64,000 nucleotides of DNA from Bacteroidota bacterium (lineage in GTDB: Bacteria > Bacteroidota > Bacteroidia > B-17B0 > Aurantibacillaceae), in NCBI GenBank assembly GCA_017303905.1, contig JAFLBH010000001.1, positions 1,031,809-1,095,808 on the forward strand. The letters run 5' to 3'. Below are positions 1 to 8,106 of the stretch, in pieces (positions within the stretch are counted from its first letter, which is position 1; the number at the start of each line of letters is the position of its first letter). Below the pieces are notes generated by a model. That model saw only the letters and a list, made by a program, of their open reading frames with translations, did no database searches and was not told where the DNA came from. The translations under genes were made by a program, and so were the position numbers.

Positions 1-4
1 ATAA

Positions 5-1567
5 TTGGTGTTTCCTCCCCGTATCCATAGATATATTTTTATTATCGGACTTATCGGTTTAGCGGCCGGTATGATGTTTGGAACAGTTCCTACCAGTATT
101 CCGCAATTTGTATTATTTGGTAATTGGTTGCTGGAAGGTCGCTGGAAAGAAAAATGGAGTTTTATTAAGTCGAATCACCTGTTTTGGATTTTAAGTTCTG
201 TTTTCTTATTGCATCTAGCCGGATTAATTTTTACTATCGATTTACCAAGAGGGATTGACGATATCCGCATAAAAATTCCAATGCTTTTACTGCCTCTTGT
301 GTTCTTTAGTACTTCGCCTTTAACAAAAAGCGAATTGAATTTAGTGTTGAAGTTTTTTGTAGCCGGTGTTGTGGTAAGCGCGATGTGGTGTTTGTTTTAT
401 AATTTCTCACACGAATTAACCGACATACGTAAAGCCTCGCGTTTTATGTCACACATTCGCTTTGGCTTATTTATCAATTTGGCCATTGCTGTGCTGGTTT
501 ATTTCTTTAAAGAGACGAAAAGTATAAATGGCAAATCAGGTGTGCTTATTCTTGTTCTTTTTTTAATTGCCACCATGTTCGTATTAAGTCTGGTTACAGG
601 TTTGGTAATGCTTACGATTATGGTGGGAGTGTATCTGCTCTATTTAGTGTTAAAGCAAAAAACAATTTTTAAAGTAGCGGGTTTATCAGCAATCATAATA
701 CTTTCAGTCATTGCATTTTATTTTTTTAAATCCGAGTGGCAACAATTTAACTTCGTTTCAACCGATAAATCAAACTCTCAAAAAAGCACAAGTTATTCAG
801 GCCGCGCTTATTTTACTCCCGATACTGCCAATAAGCACAAAGAAAATGGTTATTACATCACGTATAATTTGCAGTACGATGAGTTGCATGAGCAATGGCC
901 CTTACGTAGTAAATTACCCGTATATGGAAAGGATAAAAAGGGCGGGAAAGTCATTTGGACATTAATTCGTTATTTATCCAGTAAGGGTTTAACGAAAGAT
1001 TCAGCCGGAATCGCTTCCTTAACCAATGAAGATATAGCTAATATTGAAAGCGGAGTAACTAATTATTTATATGTTGATGCATCACCGATTGCAAATCGAT
1101 TGCATGAATTGTTTTGGGAATACAGAGATTATAAACAAGGAAGTAATCCCTCAGGTAATACCTTGCTGATGCGGATGGAATTTTGGAAAGCGGCGATTTA
1201 CATTATTAAAAGAAGTCCTTGGATTGGAGTGGGGACAGGCGATGTGCAACGTGCTTTCGATAAAGCGTATTATCGCACCGAAACAAAACTTAGTCGCGAA
1301 TGGCGCTTGCGTTCACACAATCAATTTTTAGCTATTACAGTTGCCTTCGGTGTAATCGGACTTGTTGTGTTTTTATTCTCACTTGCGTATCCGGCTGTTG
1401 CTTTGAGAAATTATTTGCACGGATTATACTTTGTGTTTCTTTTAATTGCTGTTGTGTCTTTTTTTACGGAAGATACTCTCGAAACGCAATCCGGCGTGAG
1501 CTTCTTCGCATTCTTTAATACACTTTTTATTTGGCTGGCTTCCTTCGCTAAAAAAGCAAAGCAATAG
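5..1567 (+). CDS. O-antigen ligase family (Wzy_C-like) membrane protein
   Basis: A 520-residue polytopic membrane protein with roughly ten hydrophobic segments, a large hydrophilic loop in the second half (about residues 240-390) and the late RxEFWKAA...SPWIGVGTGD...SHNQFL block typical of the O-antigen ligase/polymerase (Wzy_C) family. Members join or polymerise sugar chains on the periplasmic face of the inner membrane. An in-frame stop at bases 2-4 means the gene starts inside the window, at TTG 5 or GTG 8; no ATG fits the conserved N-terminus. The family is seen in the sequence; the exact glycan substrate is unknown. It converges with the DUF1571 gene 4 bases later. Confidence 0.8.
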   Translation: MVFPPRIHRYIFIIGLIGLAAGMMFGTVPTSIPQFVLFGNWLLEGRWKEKWSFIKSNHLFWILSSVFLLHLAGLIFTIDLPRGIDDIRIKIPMLLLPLVFFSTSPLTKSELNLVLKFFVAGVVVSAMWCLFYNFSHELTDIRKASRFMSHIRFGLFINLAIAVLVYFFKETKSINGKSGVLILVLFLIATMFVLSLVTGLVMLTIMVGVYLLYLVLKQKTIFKVAGLSAIIILSVIAFYFFKSEWQQFNFVSTDKSNSQKSTSYSGRAYFTPDTANKHKENGYYITYNLQYDELHEQWPLRSKLPVYGKDKKGGKVIWTLIRYLSSKGLTKDSAGIASLTNEDIANIESGVTNYLYVDASPIANRLHELFWEYRDYKQGSNPSGNTLLMRMEFWKAAIYIIKRSPWIGVGTGDVQRAFDKAYYRTETKLSREWRLRSHNQFLAITVAFGVIGLVVFLFSLAYPAVALRNYLHGLYFVFLLIAVVSFFTEDTLETQSGVSFFAFFNTLFIWLASFAKKAKQ

Positions 1568-1571
1568 ACTC

Positions 1572-2429
1572 TTAGAATTTATAATCCTTGTAGTCGCGGG
1601 TAAATTCTTTTTCGTCAAATTTCGGATTCACTTGTAAGAAGTGATAATTGTATTCTTCAAACAAACCTTTATCATCATACACTTTTACGCCAATAGGCAA
1701 ATTGTAAAATTGATCGATGTAAAGAATAACCGTCTTCGCATAATAGTTTGGAACCTTAATGACTTGTCCGGGAGCAAGGATATCAAAGTAATCTTTCAAT
1801 TTCGGATTCATCTCAACAATCATGTATTCCGCTACAAATAATTTTCTGGCAATAGAGGTTAAATTTTCGGAAGCGCCAACAGTATACGTAGTCTGCGCGA
1901 AGTCTTTGTTATTGATGGTGATTTTATGACACGGACGATTATTATAGCGTTCTTCACCGTCGTATTTTACACCGTCTTCTAACTTATCGCCGAATTTCAA
2001 AATCACATACTCAATAATGCTTCCAAAATAATCAAAGCCCATTTCGTTAATGGTGTGGTGCTGATCCTGACGCATTAAGTTCCCCATTGGGTCAAGATTC
2101 AAATTGATATAAGGAAATGAATTTGGTTTTACTAAAGCTTTTTTATCGTTGGTGCCTTGCGTCCATAATACTTCAATTCCCTTAATGTAAATGTAAAGCT
2201 GACGAGGTTTACGAATTAATTTAACCGACGATTCATAATGATTATATCCCTTCTTTCCGCGCTCTGTAATTTTAAGGCTGTACTTTAAACCCTGTACCTC
2301 CTTAATGGATTTTACCATTTTTAAAAGAAGCTCCTTTGTGTTTATAGCATCCTTGCTTTGTCCCAATACATTAGAACTCAAGATGGTAAAAACACCCATA
2401 AAAACCAATAAGCTGCGTTTCAAAAACAT
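1572..2429 (-). CDS. DUF1571 domain protein with an internal LysM-like segment
   Basis: A 285-residue exported protein with an N-terminal hydrophobic signal ending near the LGQ at residue 24. The overall layout, beta-rich with paired KLIRKPRQLYIYIKG and C-terminal YNYHFLQVNPKFDEKEF stretches, matches DUF1571, which is distantly LolA-like. Residues about 180-228 read as a LysM motif (YTVGASENLTSIARKL through LAPGQVIKVP), a peptidoglycan-binding fold, apparently inserted before the last beta strands. It probably works in the periplasm between wall and outer membrane; the function itself is not known. It faces the O-antigen ligase gene tail to tail. Confidence 0.7.
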   Translation of the reverse strand: MFLKRSLLVFMGVFTILSSNVLGQSKDAINTKELLLKMVKSIKEVQGLKYSLKITERGKKGYNHYESSVKLIRKPRQLYIYIKGIEVLWTQGTNDKKALVKPNSFPYINLNLDPMGNLMRQDQHHTINEMGFDYFGSIIEYVILKFGDKLEDGVKYDGEERYNNRPCHKITINNKDFAQTTYTVGASENLTSIARKLFVAEYMIVEMNPKLKDYFDILAPGQVIKVPNYYAKTVILYIDQFYNLPIGVKVYDDKGLFEEYNYHFLQVNPKFDEKEFTRDYKDYKF

Positions 2430-2541
2430 AGGGTCACAAAAGTAATATAGTTTTTGAACATTAGGTTGAAAAGCCTCTATAATTATTAAATTTTTTTACT
2501 TGATTTAGCCCCCCGTAAAGACTAAATTTGGTATTAAATGC

Positions 2542-2549
2542 TAAATTTG
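2542..2549 (+). promoter_or_regulatory. Bacteroidota-type -7 box before the HU-CCDC81/SPOR gene
   Basis: TAAATTTG fits the TAnnTTTG -7 consensus of Bacteroidota and lies 13 nt before the ATG at 2563. A second TAAATTTG is at 2523-2530, 19 nt upstream, so there may be two overlapping start sites. No clear -33 TTTG at the usual distance was found, so this is a weak call. Confidence 0.3.
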
Positions 2550-2562
2550 ATGCCCCATTAAA

Positions 2563-3630
2563 ATGTTGGTACAAAAAGCCATATTAAAAGGAATTTCCGA
2601 ACTGCTGTATAATCACGATTATGTGGTGGTGCCGGGCTTTGGCGGATTTGTATCGCGATCACAAGCATCACATTATTCCTTAAACAAGGAAGTTTTATTC
2701 CCGCCTTCAAAATCAATTGTATTTAATGTACAGTTAAAGCAAAACGATGGCGTTTTGGCGAATTGGTTGAAGGAAGAAGTGAAATGCGATTTTATTCAGG
2801 CCACTAAACATTTAGAAGAATTTAGCGCACATTGTAAAATGTTGCTCGATACCAAACGTCGTTTGGAGTTTGAAAATTTAGGATTGTTTTATGTTGATTT
2901 CGAAAGCAACATTTGCTTCGAGCCTAAAACAGACGTCAATTTTTTAATTGATAGTTTCGGATTAAGCAGTCTTACTTTAAAAGAATTACCGGTTGAAGAA
3001 ACAGTTGTTGTAAAGCATGCATTCGAACCGCAGGATCGTTTAGTAAAAGCGGAAGCTTCTGATAAATTACCGGTAAGGAAAACAAATTACAAACGCATTG
3101 CAGCTTTAGCCATCGGAATTCCGGTGATTGGATTTGCATTGTTGTTTGCCGTTAAGCAAATGCAGCCAAATTCTAATTCGTTTGCGGCAATATTTGGCGG
3201 AAGTTCCCACGCAAATTATACACCGGTGAACTATAACTCTAAATTCACTGAACTCGAATTAAGTCAGACTTCCAATTATGTAGTAGATGCCAATGGATAC
3301 GCAGGTATTACATTGTTTGAAGACAAGCATGTTGCTGTAAATATTCATGCGGTAAATACAACGTCACATTCGGTAAATACAAATATGAGTCATGTTGTGT
3401 CATCCGGCCGTTATCAAGTGGTGATGGGATGCTTTAGTGTAAAAGCCAATGCACGCAAAATGATTAAAAAATTAGCCGCTGAAAATTTAAACGCTACAAT
3501 AAGCGGTACTAATGCAAAAGGCATGTATGTGGTAAGTAGCGGCGGATTCGATGATAAAGAAAGCGCGGTTAATTTGCTCCAATCTATCAAATCAAAATAC
3601 CCATCCGCTTGGGTTATGACTCAGGAGTAG
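2563..3630 (+). CDS. HU-CCDC81-like N-domain and SPOR-domain membrane protein
   Basis: The 355-residue protein begins with the conserved block LLYNHDYVVVPGFGGFVSRSQAS and LKQNDGVLANWL of the bacterial CCDC81-like HU domains (two in tandem, about residues 1-130). A single transmembrane segment follows at about 178-196 (IAALAIGIPVIGFALLFAV), and a SPOR domain at about 283-353 (YQVVMGCFSVKANARKMIKKL...). This architecture is restricted to Bacteroidota. The SPOR part should bind denuded peptidoglycan in the periplasm while the HU-like part stays in the cytoplasm, so it may link wall and nucleoid, but that role is inferred. The last 17 bases overlap the convergent hemJ gene. Confidence 0.8.
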   Translation: MLVQKAILKGISELLYNHDYVVVPGFGGFVSRSQASHYSLNKEVLFPPSKSIVFNVQLKQNDGVLANWLKEEVKCDFIQATKHLEEFSAHCKMLLDTKRRLEFENLGLFYVDFESNICFEPKTDVNFLIDSFGLSSLTLKELPVEETVVVKHAFEPQDRLVKAEASDKLPVRKTNYKRIAALAIGIPVIGFALLFAVKQMQPNSNSFAAIFGGSSHANYTPVNYNSKFTELELSQTSNYVVDANGYAGITLFEDKHVAVNIHAVNTTSHSVNTNMSHVVSSGRYQVVMGCFSVKANARKMIKKLAAENLNATISGTNAKGMYVVSSGGFDDKESAVNLLQSIKSKYPSAWVMTQE

Positions 3631-4195
3631 TCGAATTTTTTTCCGATTTTTTCTTTCCTTCCTTATCACGCATGTTTTTGTAAATGGTCACAAATGCCAT
3701 GAGTAATGCAGCGAAAATAAATAAGCCTAACAAGCTCCACACTAAACTTCCGGTTGATTTTACAACAACTAAGAAAACGATGCCCACTAAAAACACAGTG
3801 GCCAATTCATTATACAATCGCAATTGAAAAGAGTTCCATTTGAAAATCCCGGTACGTTGTTTGTTAAACAACATATGGCATTGCAAATGATAGAGTACTA
3901 AAAAGCCTACAAAAATCAATTTAAGCCACATCCACGGTTGTGTGAGGTAATAACTCCAGTTTAAAAACAACATCCAAAATCCAAACACCAAAGAGCCTAT
4001 TGCACCCGGCCATCCAATGATGTACCATAGTTTACGTTGCATGGTAAGCAATTGTTCGGTGATGATTGTTTTTTCGTTATCAGGTTTGTTTTGCGCTTCG
4101 GTGGTATAAATAAATAAGCGCACCATATAAAACAGGGCGGCGAACCAGGTAACTACAAAAACAATGTGTAATGATTTAATATATAAGAAATCCAT
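3614..4195 (-). CDS. hemJ: Protoporphyrinogen IX oxidase HemJ (CopD/UPF0093 family)
   Basis: A 193-residue inner-membrane protein with four or five transmembrane helices. The N-terminus LYIKSLHIVFVVTWFAALFYMVRLFIY is the HemJ signature and includes the conserved His at residue 10; WLKLIFVGFLVLYH provides the conserved Lys/His region. HemJ carries out the penultimate oxidation of haem synthesis in bacteria without HemG or HemY. The length is close to the usual 140-200 residues, with a lysine-rich C-terminal tail. It starts 53 bp from the divergent thioesterase gene and its end overlaps the previous gene. Confidence 0.8.
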   Translation of the reverse strand: MDFLYIKSLHIVFVVTWFAALFYMVRLFIYTTEAQNKPDNEKTIITEQLLTMQRKLWYIIGWPGAIGSLVFGFWMLFLNWSYYLTQPWMWLKLIFVGFLVLYHLQCHMLFNKQRTGIFKWNSFQLRLYNELATVFLVGIVFLVVVKSTGSLVWSLLGLFIFAALLMAFVTIYKNMRDKEGKKKSEKNSTTPES

Positions 4196-4248
4196 AGCGC
4201 TTATTTAAAACAAAGGTAGTAATTTAGCATCATAAAACAGAAACAGCC

Positions 4249-4764
4249 ATGAAGCCAAAGTTTGCGCGCGAATCCCTAACCATTAATACAGAGGTGGTAT
4301 TACCAAACGATACAAATCACGTTGGAAATTTATTTGGTGGTAAGTTAATGCAGTGGGTAGATATTTCCGCAGCGATTGCAGCGCAAAGACATTGCGGCAG
4401 AGTGGTGGTAACCGCTTCCATCAATCATGTTTCGTTTGATAATCCAATTAAACAAAACAGCATTGTAACGTTTGAAGCAAAAGTAAGCCGTGCGTTTAAC
4501 AGTAGTATGGAAGTGTTTGTGGATGTTTGGGTAGAGAATCCGGTGACGGGACAAAAAACAAAATGTAACGAAGCTATTACAACCTTTGTGGCCATCGATC
4601 AAAACGGAGCGCCTTTGCCTGTTCCGCAATTGATACCGGAAACCGAAGAAGAAAAAAAGCGTTATGATTCGGCATTACGTCGCCGTCAGTTATCCTTAAT
4701 CTTAGCAGGAAGAATGAAGCCGGATGAAGCTACTGAGTTGAAAGCTTTGTTTGTTAAGGATTAG
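4249..4764 (+). CDS. Hot-dog acyl-CoA thioesterase (BACH/BFIT type)
   Basis: The 171-residue protein has the hot-dog signature PNDTNHVGNLFGGKLMQWVDISAAIAA near residues 18-45 and INHVSFDNPIKQNSIVTFEAKV after it, as in bacterial cytosolic acyl-CoA thioesterases related to brown-fat-inducible thioesterase. It should hydrolyse medium- to long-chain acyl-CoA in the cytoplasm. One hot-dog domain only, followed by a charged helical tail. It is the last core gene before the accessory island, whose repeat array begins 2 bases after the stop codon. Confidence 0.8.
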   Translation: MKPKFARESLTINTEVVLPNDTNHVGNLFGGKLMQWVDISAAIAAQRHCGRVVVTASINHVSFDNPIKQNSIVTFEAKVSRAFNSSMEVFVDVWVENPVTGQKTKCNEAITTFVAIDQNGAPLPVPQLIPETEEEKKRYDSALRRRQLSLILAGRMKPDEATELKALFVKD

Positions 4765-4765
4765 A

Positions 4766-4807
4766 GGAGTTCGAAGTTGGGAGTTCGTAGATGGGAGTGA
4801 GTGTGGA
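4766..4807. repeat. Degenerate heptamer (7/14-nt period) array, left edge of accessory island
   Basis: Three head-to-tail 14-nt units starting GGAGTTCG..., GGAGTTCG... and GGAGTGAG... begin at 4766, 4780 and 4794. Bases 4775-4790 reappear with one mismatch at 8045-8060, and with one mismatch in inverted orientation at 8810-8825. The array fills the gap right after the thioesterase stop codon and marks the left border of the restriction-modification region. Confidence 0.65.
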
Positions 4808-4819
4808 ATTATGTATGGT

Positions 4820-4843
4820 GTTGTCAGGCTGGTGTTATGTGCC
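4820..4843 (-). other. Cassette-end core sites (R''-like) after the endonuclease gene
   Basis: On the minus strand the endonuclease stop is followed by 6 nt and then GGCACATAAC (4843 to 4834), the exact reverse complement of the GTTATGTGCC that opens the unit at 6959-6950. A further GCCTGACAAC follows at 4829-4820. The 10-mer GGCTGGTGTT at 4827-4836 recurs at 7134-7143 after the DUF2971 gene, so the two units end in related sequence. Placement and complementarity are those of an integron attC R'' core; the rest of this site seems lost, replaced by the heptamer array. Confidence 0.5.
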
Positions 4844-4849
4844 GTTCTT

Positions 4850-5989
4850 TTACTCTTCGTCATCGTCAGTGTCCTCATAGTTAAATTCAACTTTGCTTTG
4901 AATTACTATTTCGTCAAGGATTTTATTTAAGTACCCTTGTTTTACGGCAGAATTAAATCTTTCGGTTAGTGTCGGGATATTTATAATTTCTTCAACGCAA
5001 CTCATGAATTTGGTGACAATTGCTTTGGCAGAATATATTTTGAGGGCGTTTTCCTCAATCTTTTTTATTAGAACTTCACTTGATTCATTAGCTTTAATTA
5101 CGAAAGTTATTGGGTATTTTTCTAATTTGTGAATGTCTAGGAAGTATTTTTTGAAATCCAATGTTTCAGTAACTTGAAAAAATCTACCAATTGGTTTCAT
5201 GACAAAGTCAATTCCCCCGTCATTAGCGTTAGTTCTTCCTGTTTTATAGAGCGATAGATTTTCTTCTTTGAGAGTTTCTAATTTAAGCTCATAACCCCAG
5301 TAAATTTTTTGGTCATGATAGAAGTATTTTAAAATGGAATAGCTAATGATCTCAAATAATCTGGCGTCAACATTTGGGGCTAATTGTGAAAGTATAAACC
5401 CTTCAACTTCTTTATGCTTTTCTGGTTTCAAATGTTGAAGTTCTTGACATGAAAGCAAAAACCTTTCAAAAGACTGCATTTTTGTCTTCACATATTCATC
5501 AATGATTTTAATTACCGCTGAAGCGATGTCAAATTCTGTTTTGCCAATTTTAATTCGCAAAAGGTTTTGATTAAACCAATACCTTTCTGATTCAGCGATA
5601 CGATTTATGGGAGTGAAATCAAGAGTTGGAAATAGATTTTCAAACTCAGAGTTCAAACGATTATTCAACGCGTGGTTTTGAAGATTTGTTCCAAAAGGAA
5701 GTTCTCTTTGTCTTTGAAAGAGTTTATTATAAATAGCGCCCTCGTAAGCAGAGTAGTCACCTTTTTCATGAAAACCATTGGTGATGTAGTCTTCCACCAA
5801 AACGTAAATAGCGTATATATTCGCAAAGCTGCCACGGGCTTTCGAACCCTTACTTGCTGATTTGGTCTTGCGGTTTAAATATTGGATTAAATGGCTATGC
5901 TTAAAAATGTCTTCGGAGTTTTTTCCAAAGTGCTTTGCTAATATTTCCTTAATGTTTGCGGTGAATGTATGTTCCATTTGGCTCTTCAA
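4850..5989 (-). CDS. Putative type II restriction endonuclease (PD-(D/E)XK-like)
   Basis: A 379-residue soluble protein that I cannot place in a named family. Residues 257-275 read DGGIDFVMKPIGRFFQVTE, which resembles a PD-(D/E)XK nuclease core: D261 would be the metal ligand and Q272-V273-T274 the place of the usual ExK motif. It starts inside the upstream methyltransferase gene (41-bp overlap, or 29 bp if the ATG at 5977 is used). A modification enzyme overlapping an orphan of this size is the classic layout of a type II restriction-modification pair, so endonuclease is the best inference. The C-terminus is acidic (EDTDDDEE). Confidence 0.6.
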   Translation of the reverse strand: MKSQMEHTFTANIKEILAKHFGKNSEDIFKHSHLIQYLNRKTKSASKGSKARGSFANIYAIYVLVEDYITNGFHEKGDYSAYEGAIYNKLFQRQRELPFGTNLQNHALNNRLNSEFENLFPTLDFTPINRIAESERYWFNQNLLRIKIGKTEFDIASAVIKIIDEYVKTKMQSFERFLLSCQELQHLKPEKHKEVEGFILSQLAPNVDARLFEIISYSILKYFYHDQKIYWGYELKLETLKEENLSLYKTGRTNANDGGIDFVMKPIGRFFQVTETLDFKKYFLDIHKLEKYPITFVIKANESSEVLIKKIEENALKIYSAKAIVTKFMSCVEEIINIPTLTERFNSAVKQGYLNKILDEIVIQSKVEFNYEDTDDDEE

Positions 5990-6842
5990 ATAATTTTAAT
6001 GTGTTAGCCGTAGCTATTTTTTCTGTTTCAAAGGTGCGAATTTCTTTTTTTAATTTCTCTCCTTTAAACTCTTTTGCTAATTGTAATCTTCGTAAGCCAA
6101 TTTTTACATATTCGTCTTGCAATTCTATGCCAATGGAATTTCTACCAAGCTCCTTTGCAACAAAGCAAGTTGTAAAAGTTCCAGAAAATGGATCCATTAC
6201 CAAATCACCTGCGTTAGAACTTGCTCTGATAATTCGTTCAAGTAAAGCAATTGGTTTCTGTGTAGGGTGATTTTCGTATTCTTCCATACGATAACGAACC
6301 CTTGAAAACTCCCACACATTACCAGGGACTTTTTCGGAATTGTAAACTGTCGGAACAGCTTTACGGTAGTCAATAAGTTTTCGTTTTGCTCCTGTTTTTG
6401 CTTCTACTAAAATGTCGTTTGTATTGAATGTATAATTATTTTTGTCTTTAACGCAAAACAAAATTGGCTCATACATTGAACCATAATATTTTTTTGCTTG
6501 CACCCCAGAACTATCATAAGACCAAACAAGTCTTGAAAGGATAGTTAATTTATTTCGTAAGTGAATATCAAAATAAGGCATAAATTGTGTCGCTGTCATT
6601 ACATAAAAACTACCGTTTGGTTTCAGTTTTTGAATACACAGGTCTAGCCATTCATAGCACCATTTCAAATATGCTTCCTCCGTTTTCCATTTTTCAATAT
6701 GTCCATTAAAGTTTTTACCGATATTGTATGGTGGGTCGGCAAATATTAAGTCCACTGAGTTGTCTGGTAGTTTTTTTAATGCTTCCAAAGCGTCTCCGTG
6801 AATAATTTTATGTTGTTCGTTTCCTAATATTTCCATTGTCAA
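5949..6842 (-). CDS. Site-specific DNA methyltransferase (beta class, DPPY)
   Basis: The 297-residue enzyme has the catalytic motif IV DPPYNIG at residues 36-42 and the S-adenosylmethionine motif MDPFSGTFTT at about 216-225, with the region between them as target recognition. That order (catalytic motif first, AdoMet motif last) defines beta-class amino-methyltransferases, making N6-adenine or N4-cytosine methylation in double-stranded DNA. HPTQKP before the AdoMet motif also fits this class. It lies upstream of and overlaps the putative endonuclease, so the host would be modified before cutting starts. The sequence recognised cannot be read from the protein. Confidence 0.85.
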   Translation of the reverse strand: MTMEILGNEQHKIIHGDALEALKKLPDNSVDLIFADPPYNIGKNFNGHIEKWKTEEAYLKWCYEWLDLCIQKLKPNGSFYVMTATQFMPYFDIHLRNKLTILSRLVWSYDSSGVQAKKYYGSMYEPILFCVKDKNNYTFNTNDILVEAKTGAKRKLIDYRKAVPTVYNSEKVPGNVWEFSRVRYRMEEYENHPTQKPIALLERIIRASSNAGDLVMDPFSGTFTTCFVAKELGRNSIGIELQDEYVKIGLRRLQLAKEFKGEKLKKEIRTFETEKIATANTLKLFEEPNGTYIHRKH

Positions 6843-6949
6843 ACTTATATTTTATAATGTCTCAAAGATAGTCAAAACGCAGGTCGATTCTTTAGAGTCA
6901 AGGGTCGTTTTATTCACAAATTTCCAATCAAAATACTGTTCTTCAGAAT

Positions 6950-7136
6950 GGCACATAACGTTCCGCGAGTAGACGTAGGCGGATATTATTGCTTCCTCTG
7001 TCTATACGCACAATGTTAATTTAAAGATACAAATGTTTATTAGCGAGTGCAAAATAAATTCGCGCGTCAGCGCACCTTAATTCCGCACCGATCGATGACC
7101 GAGTCCGCCCGCTTACGTTTATTTGCTGTTACTGGC
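6950..7136 (-). other. attC-like imperfect palindrome between the DUF2971 unit and the R-M unit
   Basis: This gene-free stretch (part of the 300-bp gap 6843-7142) starts on the minus strand with GCCAGTAAC (7136 to 7128), 6 nt after the DUF2971 stop, and ends with GTTATGTGCC (6959 to 6950). The arms are partly self-complementary: CGTAGGCGGA near 6975 faces CCGCCCGCTTACG near 7105. GC content is visibly higher than in neighbouring DNA. Size, R''/R'-like ends and imperfect symmetry match an integron attC site; the cores deviate from the canonical RYYYAAC/GTTRRRY. The remaining 107 bp, 6843-6949, leads into the methyltransferase gene and shows no other feature. Confidence 0.5.
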
Positions 7137-7142
7137 TGGTGT

Positions 7143-7919
7143 TTATACTTTTTTAAATGGGTCGTCGTTGTCCATTGGTCGTAACGTTACGCCTTTAATG
7201 CGAAAACTAAATTGCTTGAAGTCGACTTTTGTATAACCACTACTCATAAGTATTTTCTTTATGCTGTCGATGGTTTGCTTACTAACATTACAGCCAAAAT
7301 AAATTGATGTTAAAGATTCTTTGTTAAATGATTTTACACCTCTAACATTTGTCAATATGCGCCATTCGTCTTCTTTGCTCCATGCAGTGCGCTTGGTCAA
7401 AAGAGCCTTCGGTAATTCGTCCATGGAATTAATTTCAGGGAAAGCGTCGTCGTAAATTACTTTATTGAGTTTTTCATGAAGGTCAGGCGTCTTAGAGAGG
7501 TCAAATTCTAAACAAACACCTTTGTTATTGTCGGCATAATGCGCCCACATTAATTCGTTTAAAGCATTAGTCGTAAAACAAGAAACACTCCAGCCCATTA
7601 GTCCACCGAAAAGCATATTGTAAAAGCCATTCATCCAGTCATTAGTCTTGAGCATTGGAAGCATGATTTCAAAAAATTTGTCTTGACTAACGTCTTTGAA
7701 TTGTGGTATACCCTTTTGAAGATCGGTAAAAAAGTCGCTGGAACTTTTCTTTAATAGTGAAATTAAAAACGCGTCTGAGAGCGCGTACTTACAGTCAAAC
7801 GGGTCGTTAAGTTCATTTTGGTGCGAAAACCACAATTGTCCGTTTGTCAAGAGGTCAACAAGATGTTGATTAACTCTATGATATTTGTAAACAATATTTG
7901 GTCTTTCGGTTGTCGTCAT
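7143..7919 (-). CDS. DUF2971 family protein
   Basis: The 258-residue soluble protein opens with VYKYHRVNQHLVDLLTNGQLWFSHQNELNDPFDCKY, the signature of DUF2971, and has the family's mid-protein motif LMWAHYADNNKGVCLEFDLS (about residues 123-142) and KRTAWSKEDEWRI. The biochemical function of the family is not established; it is common in mobile and defence-rich regions. The gene is packed tightly: its start codon is 7 nt from GTTACTGGC and its stop is 6 nt before the complementary GCCAGTAAC, so it looks like a single-gene cassette without its own promoter. Confidence 0.8.
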   Translation of the reverse strand: MTTTERPNIVYKYHRVNQHLVDLLTNGQLWFSHQNELNDPFDCKYALSDAFLISLLKKSSSDFFTDLQKGIPQFKDVSQDKFFEIMLPMLKTNDWMNGFYNMLFGGLMGWSVSCFTTNALNELMWAHYADNNKGVCLEFDLSKTPDLHEKLNKVIYDDAFPEINSMDELPKALLTKRTAWSKEDEWRILTNVRGVKSFNKESLTSIYFGCNVSKQTIDSIKKILMSSGYTKVDFKQFSFRIKGVTLRPMDNDDPFKKV

Positions 7920-7926
7920 AACACTT

Positions 7927-7935
7927 GCCAGTAAC
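7927..7935 (-). other. Cassette-start core site (R'-like) before DUF2971
   Basis: On the minus strand GTTACTGGC lies 7 nt before the DUF2971 start codon. It is the exact reverse complement of the GCCAGTAAC at 7136-7128 that closes the same unit, as expected when a circular cassette opens within the R' half of its own attC site. Confidence 0.45.
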
Positions 7936-7954
7936 TTCCATATTTTACCCTAAG

Positions 7955-7971
7955 CTTGCAATCTTTGCAAG
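7955..7971. repeat. Perfect 7-bp hairpin between HepT and DUF2971
   Basis: CTTGCAA and TTGCAAG flank a TCT loop. No run of T follows on either strand, so it is not a convincing terminator. It lies 20 bp outside the cassette-start core and could be the remnant of a neighbouring site. Confidence 0.35.
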
Positions 7972-8044
7972 ATTGGGATGATTTTATGACTCCAGCTAGG
8001 TAAGCTAATTTAAATATTTAAAAGTAAAATTCAAAGGTTGTTTT

Positions 8045-8101
8045 AGTTGGGAGTTCGCAGAGGGTGGAGCAAATGAATTACGAAATGTCTACGAACTCAA
8101 T
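8045..8101. repeat. Degenerate heptamer array between DUF2971 unit and HepT/MntA
   Basis: AGTTGGGAGTTCGCAG at 8045-8060 repeats the left-edge array (4775-4790) with one mismatch. TACGAAATG followed by CTACGAACTCAA up to 8101 continues the theme in the opposite orientation, as in the array at 8793-8827. Together they separate the cassette-like units from the toxin-antitoxin pair. Confidence 0.5.
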
Positions 8102-8106
8102 TAAAA

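Noticed and set aside
7955-7971. Rho-independent terminator
   Set aside because: The stem is perfect but AT-rich in part, and no T-run follows on either strand.
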